From Dactylorhiza incarnata (lineage: Eukaryota > Streptophyta > Magnoliopsida > Asparagales > Orchidaceae), in NCBI GenBank assembly GCA_033032865.1, contig JAWHQI010000618.1:1-64000 (forward strand): DNA of 64,000 nt, in the 5' to 3' direction. The translations under genes and the position numbers were made by a program. The notes beneath the pieces were generated by a model, which was not told where the DNA came from, did not search any database, and was given only the letters and a program-made list of their open reading frames with translations. Shown here piece by piece: positions 56,301 through 64,000 of this stretch; the first letter of the stretch is position 1, and every line of letters starts with the position of its first letter.

Positions 56301-59074
56301 GACTCGCGACGTTGCTTGCGAGAGGACTCCGGTCGACCCTGGAAGTTTTCGCGGAACCCTGGGACGTGGGGTTTCCCCAGACCAGGGGGATACACCACCC
56401 TCTCCGCGACCTGGGCGCCGTCGAGAAGCGAGCCGCCTGGACTTTGCCTGCCCACCATATCGAAGCCCGGGATCTCCACGTTAACCTTAGGCAGAATCGG
56501 CGAGTGCGCCGGTGTGGAGCCTTTCTTCTCGGGGCTCGGCGGTGGGGTATCTGCACGGGTCATAAGCGCATAGATATCGCACAAAGATTTAAGCGGGGAT
56601 AAAGGAAGGTACTTATGACGTACGGGGTTGCGAGAGAGGCGCCTGTAGGGTTGAGGTCCCGGTCCCAGCATCTAGCGATCCCAACTTCGCTGGGGACGGA
56701 GCGTGAGAAGAGGTCAGCGTGAGGCCCGCCAGGCGTTCCTCAGGTGGAGGATTCTGCGAGAGGGGAAGGAGTGAATAGGGAGTCGGAATAAAAAGTCTAG
56801 ACGAAGAATACCTGTTGCGCGAGCCCGGTACTCAGCAGCGGAGGCGAGGCAGGAGGTGACGACACGTCCTCCCCCTGCGACCTCCAAACCGTCTTGGCCT
56901 TCTTAGTCTGGGGGGAAGGGGATGTGGCGGGGTTGAACATCCAGGCGTTGCGTCCGGCGGCCTGGGCCTTCGCCATCTCCCTGGAAGCCTTCAACCGATC
57001 CAACGCGCTCGGCTTAGAAGACATTCGGGAGAGGTTGTTTCCTGCGAGGAAGAAGGGGAAGGAAAAGCTCGATCACTAGCTGCAGCGGACGGTATTTATA
57101 GTTTTGGACGTGGGACCCACCGAAAGATTCCCGCCACGTCAGCCGAATCGGCGAACACCAGGGGTTGGATGTTTCTTCGCGAGCTCAAGACAACCTCGCG
57201 AAGAGCGGGGATTGTGTACAACCCCGATGTTCGCCTGGAAGGGTCCCTGGTTCGCATACCCAAGGGAGCGAGCCAGAGATGGGCGAGCCAGGCAGGGCGA
57301 GCCCAAGAAGAGCGAGAGGCCCTAGAGGCAGGCGAGCCAGCCGGTCGAAGGAGTTCGCTAGGAAGGCCCGGGACCTTGGGGTGCAAATAGCCGCTTCTGG
57401 GGTACAGTTAGCCATTTTGGCGAGCCCGACTCGCTAAAGAGCGGTTCGGCAGGCGAGCCCTAAAGGCAGGCGAGCCAGTCAGTCGAAGGAGTTTTGCTAG
57501 GCAGGAGAGCCAGCCAGACATTTTGGCGAGCCCCGTGTTCGCTAGAACAGGTCAAGGGTCTCTGGTTCGCCGGTACCTGGGGTGGTCTTTTACCAGAAAA
57601 CTCCTGGTGGTCTGCGGCTAGCCCCTCCAAACAGCGGAGTTTAGCTGTTAGCAGACCAATTTGGGGTTCGGATAGTAAGAATGGACAGCGGGAGTCGGCT
57701 ATTGACAGACCACAAAACCAAAATCTATAAATAGACCTTAAAGGGCACCTTGGAAGAGGAGCGGTTTCAGAATCTTTGAGCCTTCTTCTCTCCATAGGTC
57801 GCTTTGGTTTGGGCTCTCTAGCTCTCCAAGGTGCCCAAGTCTTAGCTTTGGCTTGGGAGGAGAAGCGCTCAACGATCTTCCGGGTTAGTGGAGGGACCTC
57901 CTTGCTGAGACCAGGGTCTTTGTTCTTTGTCCGAGTTATCTGCCTACCTCTTCCGAGGGACCGGTAAGGGCTAGTTGCCCCTCAATTCGTTGAGGGCCCC
58001 GAGCTCCACAAGAGACCGAGAAATCGGTTTCAACATTAACTGTTCCTATTTTCTTATTGATTGCCTTGTGCTCTCTTTGGGGCACCGTTCGGGATCCATT
58101 GCGGTGCCCAATGTTTGGAGATTGATGTGTTCCTATTAGGAAGCTATTTCCCGTGGCATTCATCCTCCAATGGGGAAGAGAAATAGCTCCCATGCGGCTC
58201 CTTTTCCCACCAAAGATGGCCTCCTTTGGTACCGTTCTCATCCGGTCCGTTCCTCCTCGGTCTCCTCCCGCCCTACCAAACAGATTCTTGCATTAGTTGC
58301 AAGAAGTTGAGTGTTTAGGATATATACCTTGTTTGAGTTTGGAATATCTGATGTTATTTCCTCTTGACAATTAGGCTGAGGCGAAGATCCTAAGGGGTCC
58401 ACATGAGGACCTTGAAAGCTATTTGGAGGCAATCGGCCAGTTGAGAAGCATTGTTAAGTTTTTCAGCTCTACTAAAGGCTTCAAGAGCTCTGATGGGGTG
58501 CTTAACCATGCCAATACTTTGCTCTCAAAGGCTATTATGAAGCTTGATGATGAATTTAGGCAGCTCCTATCTAATTATAGGTTTGTTCTGCACTTCTTAA
58601 TGGTTGTGTACCGGCATGCTTTCCGTAACTTTTTTCTCTAGAGAAAAAATATCTTATCTTATTACTTTGAAATCTCACTTGCATATTTCAAAAGTTCTTC
58701 ACAAAGAAAAAGAAGATTTCTTCTTCATTTATTTGATGAGAAATTTGCATGACCAATTTCGTCTATGTTTGATTCTTTTTTGTTCTTTCAGCAAGCCCGT
58801 GGAGCCAGATCGTCTTTTTGAGTGCCTTCCTAGTTCTCTGAGGCCGGCTGTCACGTACTCTGCGCAGCAGCCGGAGGGAGGGAAGAATTCCTCATCTGCC
58901 AATAATTCCGAGCATCAAACCAAAAGCTTAGAGACAGCCATATACAAACCACCTACTCTCATTCCACCAAGGCTTCTGCCTTTGTTGCATGACTTGGCGG
59001 AACAAATGGTTCAAGGTGGAAAACAGGATCAATGCATAAAATTTTATTGGTACAACCTCCAAATGTTTCTATGA
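44385..59074 (+). CDS. EXO70A1: EXO70A1-like exocyst subunit, first four exons, with Tat-1 in intron 2
   Basis: Exon 1 (44385-44543) encodes LQKSQMITDSMVTILGSFD and AMRPTQ. Exon 2 (44780-44875) encodes VRTHAIRRAQENIDKAL. Exon 3 (58375-58580) encodes RGPHEDLESYLEAIGQL and SSDGVLNHANTLL. Exon 4 (from 58792) encodes KPVEPDRLFECLPSSLRP and LLPLLHDLAEQMVQGG. All junctions have GT/AG and keep phase. EXO70 tethers secretory vesicles at the plasma membrane as part of the exocyst. Similarity fades near 59045 (IKFYW...) and the frame stops at 59072-59074. The remaining roughly 400 residues of a normal EXO70 (about 640) are not seen up to 64 kb. Either later exons lie beyond long introns or this is a 5' fragment. 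Intron 2 is about 13.5 kb, nearly all Tat-1. Confidence 0.82.
45194..46014 (+). mobile_element. Tat-1 5' LTR
   Basis: It is 821 bp, TG...CA, with a CTATAAATAG promoter box at 45704-45713 and GCGAGCC-rich sequence upstream of it. The sequence after it (TTTTGGTGCGGTGAGCG) should hold the primer site; I could not assign the tRNA. Confidence 0.93.
46071..47636 (+). CDS. gag: Tat-1 Gag
   Basis: The ATG at 46071 gives a 521-residue protein. The in-frame sequence further upstream lacks another ATG. It has an Ala/Ser/Pro-rich N-terminal third with VPASS-type repeats. The retrotransposon gag domain follows (about residues 180-330: YYNGRDDPVQHLQSFED, KDWFHHLPAGSI, FADRF-like YADRFQEEV). Then come Gly/Arg-rich and Gln/Pro-rich stretches and a C-X2-H-X4-H-X4-C knuckle (CIFHDVEGHSTDTC), a Tat-type variant of the usual CCHC. 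It forms the particle shell and packages RNA. The stop at 47634-47636 lies in a different frame from pol, which is open across the junction, so Pol may depend on frameshifting. Confidence 0.88.
   Translation: MAGDEEQGEEFGETPQEAMARMLADFRKEVLDTLGFTVTALRSEFATSAPRAPPPPTTVGEEAPGGRAGKEVTVGLGQGKEGRVLFASPASSVPASSVLASSVPASTTQASARQEEAATVGVVQASTALASTVPASSSLASELGGRVEPGRVTGGGSPFCELVLSAPVPGGFGEWDRVYYNGRDDPVQHLQSFEDSVSIRPMSDAFKCRLFAVTLKEKAKDWFHHLPAGSIYSFEDLRRSFLLRFSTSKKRKKDADSLFAVKQGPRESLAQYADRFQEEVQLTQEMPGFALQLAFTVGLKESFFKMALKRKAPVSFEELMERVSEEVASEEANPELTKRLAKLSEPEVRQQEVRRREEPRAPEGEWRPQGGGMQGQGRGYGPGRGNHVGGQWRPPQLGWRQGPMQMPPPPQQAMAIGRGRGRGRGRGGEVETAAARRRRNRVAEADAGEVTLPYCIFHDVEGHSTDTCPEFLEVKRGRTPAPLQQQPVRIVEVEPREEDEERCEDRADMGSRGGIRVIHGG
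47687..51687 (+). pseudogene. pol: Tat-1 Pol: protease, RT, two RNases H, integrase (one frameshift, one stop)
   Basis: Domains in order: protease (ILVDNGSSVNVIF near 47825), reverse transcriptase (GWVSNVVMVKK, FGLKNAGATYQRMM, catalytic YVDD near 49145), a Ty3-type RNase H (VVTDHPLRKIM near 49780), a second RNase H (LVDGAS, NNQAEYE, STDSMVV, ADLLAKF at 49985-50345), and integrase (H-H zinc part, CPKCQ, then D of LDLVG, D of TDNGPQ, E of QVEAAN). There is no chromodomain. The start is uncertain because no ATG opens the frame at the beginning; 47687 is only the first GTG. A one-base loss near 48870-48877 shifts RT, within an unusually AT-rich patch. A TGA at 50197-50199 interrupts the second RNase H right after its STDS aspartate. 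Confidence 0.88.
51771..52837 (+). repeat. 97-bp tandem array, 11 units, inside Tat-1
   Basis: Units beginning GGATATGTTGGTGCTGGAA recur every 97 bp from 51771 to about 52837; one unit has an extra G near 52705. They differ at few positions (GCTGACAAGG/GCTGGCAAGG, TCACCTAG/TCATCTAG). The array begins 83 bp after the pol stop. Tandem arrays in this 3' noncoding region are known from Tat/Ogre-type elements and can give rise to satellites. The period is not a multiple of three, so the open frames across it are not genes. Confidence 0.93.
53315..55265 (-). CDS. Tat-1 antisense gene A (gypsy-type transposon domain, Transposase_28-like), four exons
   Basis: It runs from an ATG at 55265 to a TGA at 53315-53317. 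Introns with good GT/AG ends separate exons near 54993/54930, 54513/54450 and 53728/53643. Exons 1-2 hold the conserved domain: LPLWPEI, YMREERIEFSLLVFRKV, then WTQKFILVKGPFSNLHFTPLQ. Exon 3 has a Ser/Pro-rich linker, a FGLYGREDAAAYKEM block and a coiled coil (YREELKRAREEIKGLKER). Exon 4 continues the coil (LARNGELELENTMLKARVDEL). The frame is open across the exons I could join. It lies opposite to pol, between the 97-bp array and gene B. Such additional ORFs are known in Tat elements; their role in transposition is unresolved. Confidence 0.75.
55387..55396 (-). promoter_or_regulatory. TATA box of Tat-1 antisense gene A
   Basis: CTATAAATAG on the minus strand, about 120 bp upstream of the ATG at 55265. 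Confidence 0.65.
55790..57024 (-). CDS. Tat-1 antisense gene B (coiled-coil protein), about four exons
   Basis: Exon 1 starts at ATG 57024 (basic, Ala-rich; KASREMAKAQAAGRNAW) and ends at a donor near 56815 (GTATTC). Exon 2 lies about 56752-56600. Exon 3 (about 56562-56286) is Pro-rich with TPPPSPEKKGS and ends at GTTAGT. The last exon, ending at the 55790 stop, encodes a coiled coil: RMKRRVSEVLQKHGMMLREL, then ERYDADRASFNERFAVMEDA. The family is not recognised. The gene is next to the 3' LTR and transcribed away from it, as in Tat-2 and Tat-3. Middle exon borders are approximate. Confidence 0.6.
57093..57101 (-). promoter_or_regulatory. TATA box of Tat-1 antisense gene B
   Basis: CTATAAATA on the minus strand, 69 bp upstream of the ATG at 57024 and about 110 bp from the LTR. 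Confidence 0.6.
57197..57211 (+). promoter_or_regulatory. Purine-rich tract before the Tat-1 3' LTR
   Basis: GCGAAGAGCGGGGA lies just upstream of the LTR start at 57215. Tat-2 and Tat-3 have the same block with pyrimidine changes. It is the likely polypurine tract for plus-strand DNA synthesis. Confidence 0.5.
57215..58035 (+). mobile_element. Tat-1 3' LTR
   Basis: It is 821 bp, collinear with the 5' LTR without length change. About ten substitutions are visible, for example AACAGG for AACATG near 57547 and GGTTCGG for GGTGCGG near 57666. TATA box at 57725-57734. It is followed by TTAAC. Confidence 0.93.
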
Positions 59075-60982
59075 ATCTGTTGATATCATTTTTATATTTG
59101 GTTATACTATCCAACAGCTATTATTGTTTAGGATGGCTGCATGATGAAAATCAGGGATCTTGGAACTGGATTGGACTTGCTCCTTAATATAGAAATAATT
59201 ACGAAAAACTATCCGAGAACTTTGCATAATTACAGAGACTTCCCCTTAATGTTTACATTGTTGACGTATGTTTTTTTAACATGTATGTTAACAATGTAAA
59301 CTTAAAGAGAGGTTTTGGTACTTTTAAAAGTTAGAATAGAGGTTCCTATAATTATGCAAAGTCGGAGGGGTGGCCCCATTAAATCACCCCTTATATTTAT
59401 TGAGCACAAAGAGGATGGATGGTTATCTTACATAATATTGACAGATGGGCAGTTAGGTGGGAATAGTTATAGAGAGATGTTAGGGGCAGTTCTGAAATTA
59501 GGAAGAGAGAAGGAACTAAACTAGCTTGGATTTAGGTATTGTGTTCTTATGATAGCTCATATGGAAAGGCTACAAATCACTACTAGTAGAAACTTTAGAG
59601 AGGAGTGATTGAGGATGATCGACCAACTAGTTGGACCGAGGGATGATTTAAAATGATGCATATGCTATGTTCATCTCTGAGCAATTCGTTTTATTGGAGT
59701 TGGTCACTTCAGGAAAAAAAGATTTGAAATTGGTTTGTAATTAGTTGATGGAGCCTCTTCTAATCCATTTGTAGTGTGTTTAACCTATTTACGTTGCAAC
59801 AGAATAGCAATGCTGCATTCTTTGAGCTTGGAGATGGAAACAACCTCTTTTCAATGCAGGGTTAAGATTCATATATATATGTACCTCTCTGCAGATCTTG
59901 TATTGGTTGGGCACCTCATGCACTGTACACTTTTTCTTTTAATTCCAAGCTTTAATATAACCAATTCAGCAGCGAGGAGAGTTCAAGACACTGTTCAATA
60001 TGGTTGAGTAAACAATAGAAATGGTTCTTAACATACTCTGCTAGAGATCCGTGAACATAATTTCAGTCATTTTCCACAAGCAAAATAGATTGCACTAGAA
60101 TGTAGAGTAGGTGTACTGAATATCTAGTTCTTATTTCAATTGGACCTATTCGATTGCTCTGTGGTAATACTGTAATAGACACTTGTAACTTCTACATATG
60201 TTTTTTTTGGGTTAAAAGGATTTTCATCTGTGGCTATATGACCACAATTTGTTCTCATCTTAATTCTTTGATCTTTGAATTTTCCCGCGGAGCTTGTGAT
60301 TTTGGGGTGCTTTTGATACTTGCTGTACAAAACAGCTTTATTTCAGTCTTATCTAACATTTTGGTTGTTTGTAAATTGTAATTGTAACAAGGGTTCATCC
60401 TTGCTCCTTCAACCACAGTTATAAGTTATAGGTAGTTGATTCTATTTTAAAAAGCAACTTAACATTAAATGATTGATCCTTGTTTATGTGAAAATTACTG
60501 TACTCATTGATGGGATCACGGATAGAAGGCGGATTGATACTTATCAGAGGCAGGAATGTGATCGTCATATAGATGATCCGAGCCCGTCTGTTATGTCTTT
60601 TTATTATTTTTATTTTATGAAAAATAATGACTATGTTCTGATGACATAGACCATCTGTTGTGGCCAATTACCTATAAATAGGAGTCTAGGGGTCTAATTT
60701 CAGGGATCACAGATTTGGAGAGAATTCCAAGTTTCCAAGGTTATTTACCGGTGCCAATTTTGTGGACCCTTGATGTCGTAACTATGGTAACTACCTTCAT
60801 CAAAAACCTCACTAACCATAACCATCCCATCACTTAATAACCACCACTTAACTACTCAGAACATCCTTTAACCGATATTCCTTAGTCTTCACCATTGTAG
60901 CCGCACACTGCCCCTGCGCAAATCCAGTAACCATCCACATCCATAGCCATAACTACCTCCTCCCCAACCCTAATCGCCTCCG
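59075..60982. other. Region downstream of the last recognised EXO70A1 exon
   Basis: It is AT-rich, with no further EXO70 exon, RNA gene or transposon recognised in 1.9 kb. A TATA-like CCTATAAATAGG lies at 60672. If the host gene is intact, this is intron sequence. Confidence 0.45.
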
Positions 60983-61245
60983 TGAGAATTTAAAATATAA
61001 ATAACATTATTCCAAAGAATCTAAACTATTACATTTGTAGAAAAGAGCCAAAAATGAGGAAATAAATGAGAATAATTTTATTTCATTTCTTTTTTCACAT
61101 ACATGCACACAAGTATTGTTACACTTATATAGGGAGAGAAGGAGTAGAACTAATCTCATTCTAAGATGTGAGACTAAAGACTAAAGGAGGAAGAGGGCTC
61201 TAGCTGGGCCTTGCTATTGGGCTTTTGTACAAACTTTCTTCAACA
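60983..61245 (-). mobile_element. 3' LTR of a Ty1/copia element
   Basis: On the minus strand it starts TGTTGAAGAAAG directly after a purine tract (TTGCGGGGGAG, 61246-61256). It contains CTATATAAG near 61124 and ends near 60983 (...TTCTCA). At about 263 bp it is a typical short copia LTR. The outer border is judged only from TG...CA. Confidence 0.6.
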
Positions 61246-61259
61246 CTCCCCCGCAAGCT

Positions 61260-61806
61260 AGAGCATATAGATCTTAGGCACCAGCCACCAAGCTTGGACA
61301 AGAACTGATAAAATAACGGATGTGGTAAGGCTTTTGTGAGAATATCGGCCATTTGCCCAACATCATGAACATGTTTTAATTCCAGTTTCTTCAGTTGAAC
61401 CTTCTCCCGAATGAAGTGACAATCGACTTCGATGTGTTTGGTACGTTCATGAAATACAAGATTTTGGCAATATGAATAACAGCTTGGCTGTCGCAATAAA
61501 AAGTAGCAGGCGAGGGAGGTTTCATACCGAGATCACTTAAAAGGCTTTCCAACTAGGTGAGCTCGGACACAATAGCGTCCATTGAACGATACTCAACTAC
61601 GACGGATGAGCGAGTAACCACAAACTGCTTCTTGCTGCGCCAAGTGATAAGGTGTCCACCAAAGTATGTACAAAATCCACTTATTGAACGACGATCATCC
61701 AGGGAGCCATCATAGTCAGCATAGTAGGCAATAAGAGATAAGGGAGATGACGAAGGCTTGTATACAAGTCTTTGACCACGAGCAGTCTTTAAGTATCGAA
61801 GGATGC
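61260..61806 (-). pseudogene. Ty1/copia RNase H domain, truncated
   Basis: Minus-strand reading gives ILRYLKTARGQRLVY, then YYADYDGSLDDRRSISGF, an in-frame TAG near 61554, FYCDSQAVIHIA, and after a frameshift near 61490 HERTKHIEVDCHFIREK and ADILTKALP. These are the landmarks of the copia RNase H C-terminus. It is cut at 61806 by the insertion of another LTR element. The rest of the polyprotein presumably lies beyond that element, outside the window. Confidence 0.82.
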
Positions 61807-62367
61807 TGTCACGGACTTAGCACTTTGACACTAAGTACGTGCGGCACTTGGCTAGAATTCCAACAAACTTAGGCTAACCAAGTAAGCCTTCCTCAAACAA
61901 AGCAATGGAATAAAGAGAACAACTCCTATTATAACTCTCAACAAAGTTACAAGACAATTAGGTAGACAGTTGAGCGAGACATACGAAAGAGCGAGACATA
62001 CAACAAACAAGGCACACAACAGTGCTTAATCCCCACAAACTCTCAACTCTCACAAGAGGAGACTCAACAAGCGTAAAGCTCACAAGCGCACAAGAGACTC
62101 TCCAAACAACACCCCCAAAGAAGCTCCAAAATCCTCAATGGATGCAAATGAGGAGGTCTTTCTCTTATATAGGCCTCCTCCACCATTTCCCTCCAAAACG
62201 GAAGGTTCTAGAGTTCTCCACATAAAGAAGGGGTTGGATGACTCCATATTCTTCTGGATCCTTCCACACTATTCTACATGGTTAGCTTCTGCAATATTCC
62301 GGAACATTCTTAACTTATCTAGACAAATCTAGAGCGGTCCATCAAGTTAACCTCATGTCCGTGACAT
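61807..62367 (-). mobile_element. 3' LTR of a gag-protease-only LTR element
   Basis: It is 561 bp with 10-bp terminal inverted repeats TGTCACGGAC / GTCCGTGACA. TATATAAG lies on the minus strand near 62164. The bordering bases 61802-61806 are GATGC, the expected target duplication; its partner would lie beyond 64 kb. Confidence 0.75.
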
Positions 62368-62380
62368 TCTCCCCCACTGA
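62368..62380 (-). promoter_or_regulatory. Polypurine tract of the gag-protease-only element
   Basis: AGTGGGGGAGAA on the minus strand abuts the 3' LTR. It lies only about 25 bases after the protease stop codon, leaving no room for pol. Confidence 0.7.
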
Positions 62381-62403
62381 ATTCATGCATCGCCCTCGAT
62401 GCA

Positions 62404-63990
62404 TCAAGCTTGTCGAAATCTTTGTACCGTCCTCATTGCGGACATGAACTTCTCTTCTCGTCCATGAGTCCTCCTTATCGGCACCGGGTAAGTATTTGGA
62501 CCATCAATTAGGTGAATCTCCGATGTTGGAAAAATAAGAAGTCCTTCAAACTTATCAAGAAAGTTCATCCCAACGACAACATCATAGTCATCATAGGGGA
62601 TAACTTCGATGGGCACCTTCCCTTTCCATCCTCCAAGACAAACATTCACATCCGGAGCAAGACCAATAGTTCGCACCTCTTGAGAATTAGCAAATTTGAG
62701 GCGTGCTGGTCCAAACCTGATTGGTAGCCCGATTCTCTCTGCAGCAGTCTTGGACATGAAGAAGTCCGTTGCTCCCGTGTCCACCAAGGCTCTCATCTTT
62801 GTGCCCTCGATCTTCACATCCACCATCATTTGTCCTTTGTTTTCCATCCTTCTTCCATGGGTTAAACTCGCACTTCCCAACTTGTAGTTGCCCTTAGTTT
62901 CCATTTTATCAACAACAATTCTTATGGACTCCAAAGTAGGGCAATCACATACCTTGTGCGGTCCTTGACAGCAGAAACATTGCAAATATTGGTGTCTTAT
63001 ATAGGATCCCCGAGTAGTCATGGCATTAAGACGCCGCATGATACTTAGCCTTGCCATGTCTTGTGGCTCCTCCTCATCCCCGCTCGTAGAGTCATCTTTC
63101 TTTTTCATTGATGATAGGGTGCCAAGCTTTGGGCAATTCTTCATATGGTGAGGCCCCTTGCATACAAAGCAAGTGAGGGCCCTCTTTCTTTCTTCAAATC
63201 TCCTTTGTCGAGGGGCATCATCTTTGGGCTCAACTTCAGAATCTCCGACATCCTTTTGGTAGTACATTTCCTCCTCCTGTTGGAACTCACATAGTGATTC
63301 GGCTGCTGCAATCGCCTCATCGACCGTACGGGGTCCTCGTCGCTATACCTCCTGTTTTGCCCATGCTTGTAGCCCATCCACAAAGTAGAATTGCCGATTT
63401 TCCTCGGCCATATCGGGGATTTGTAGCATGAGCGTTGTGAACTCATTTACATACTCGGTTATTGTTCTCCTTTGCTTTAGCTCTCTCAATTTTTTTCGAG
63501 CTTGGTATGCCACGTTCTCCGGGTAAAAATGTCGCTTGAGTTCCCTCTTGAACTCCTCCCATGTGTCCAATCGACACAAACCTTTTGCGACATCAGTTTG
63601 TTTCCTTCGCCACCATAGAGCGGCGTTATCATCAAGGAACTGTGACGCGGTATGTACCTTGGTCTTACCATCTTGTAGATGACAACCTTCGAAGTAGTTT
63701 TCCATCTTCCATAGGAAGTTCTCAACTTCCTTAGCATCTCGCTTGCCCAAGAATGGCTCGGGTCTGGGTATGTCCACTCTAGTCATAGAAGCATTGGTGC
63801 CGACACTTCCACTAGCGATGGCCTTCTTGCAAATGGCTAGGTCTTCCTCCAGGCGATCTATCCTTCCCTTTAGTTCGCCAGATTCTTCCTCCAACTCATT
63901 AATGCGTGCAAGTAGTGTGATATTCTCCTCAAATACGCAGTGGAGTTTGTTCTCTAGCTCCACACGAGAGGCTTCCCATTCTTTGCGCAT
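62404..63990 (-). pseudogene. Gag-protease protein of a non-autonomous LTR element (one in-frame stop)
   Basis: The minus-strand frame runs from the window edge region to a stop at 62404. Order: a coiled coil (ELEEESGELKGRIDRLEEDL), the gag domain (FLWKMENYFEG, WEEFKRELKRHFYPEN, ITEYVNEFTTLMLQI), two knuckles of CX2CX3HX4C type (CFVCKGPHHMKNC and CFCCQGPHKVCDC), and a retropepsin domain (ALVDTGATDFFMS, VVGMNFLDKF). A TAG at 63343-63345 breaks the frame, which otherwise continues. The start is not certain: an ATG at 63990 lies close to the window end and the frame may extend beyond. There is no RT or integrase before the purine tract, so mobilisation needs a helper element. Confidence 0.82.
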
Positions 63991-64000
63991 GGAACGATTA

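Larger units (their letters stand above)
45194..58035 (+). mobile_element. Tat-1: near-complete Tat-lineage Ty3/gypsy retrotransposon with antisense genes
   Basis: Two 821-bp LTRs begin TGTACAACC and end TTTCAACA and are flanked by the target duplication TTAAC (45189-45193 and 58036-58040). The order is LTR, gag, protease, RT, RNase H, second RNase H, integrase, 97-bp tandem array, two antisense spliced genes, purine-rich tract, LTR. The second RNase H and the antisense ORFs place it in the Tat lineage. I count about ten differences between the LTRs, so insertion is recent, although pol already carries a frameshift and a stop. It sits in the same orientation as the host EXO70A1-like gene. Confidence 0.92.

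Overview
The window is nuclear DNA of a flowering plant. It holds spliced EXO70A1-like exons, a P-class PPR gene and dense nested plant transposons (Tat-lineage Ty3/gypsy, chromovirus-like Ty3, Ty1/copia, hAT, MULE, PIF/Harbinger). The species cannot be named from sequence alone. No CRISPR array, bacterial operon or tRNA gene was seen. Only two host loci are recognisable, and both are damaged or interrupted.

Layout. 1-354 is the edge of a long LTR. 355-3.4 kb is a decayed minus-strand gag-protease fragment with a Met-type primer site. 3.48-12.33 kb is the 3' half of a Tat-like element (Tat-2): two antisense genes and a 3' LTR. Tat-2 is split by a 4.5 kb solo LTR (3827-8335) with an exact 5-bp duplication. 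12335-19383 is a composite hAT-like element containing a 2.9 kb MULE and a PIF/Harbinger remnant. 20237-22157 is a frameshifted PPR gene. 22227-38100 is a tandem array of one non-autonomous LTR element: four LTRs alternate with three internal regions in the same orientation. Its LTRs carry clusters of perfect palindromes upstream of a TATA box, and each internal region encodes a zinc-knuckle/acidic-repeat protein. 38.1-41.1 kb is a third Tat-like fragment (Tat-3).

43.3-59.1 kb is an EXO70A1-like gene. Its second intron holds an essentially complete 12.8 kb Tat element (Tat-1, 45194-58035): 821-bp LTRs, TTAAC target duplication, gag, pol with two RNase H domains, an 11-unit 97-bp tandem array and two spliced antisense genes. 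Upstream of EXO70A1 lie a 5S rRNA-derived segment and several hairpins. 60.98-64 kb is a copia remnant interrupted by a gag-protease-only LTR element that runs off the window.

How the parts relate. Nearly everything is selfish DNA layered by successive insertion. The observations most worth following are: (1) the tandem LTR array, whose copies share a variant pattern suggesting stepwise recombination; (2) its palindrome-rich promoter and unusual protein; (3) the antisense gene pair present in three Tat loci, each gene with a conserved TATA box; and (4) the 97-bp array inside Tat-1, a plausible seed for satellite DNA. Coordinates and motif matches were read by eye. Family assignments rest on recalled motifs, not database searches.
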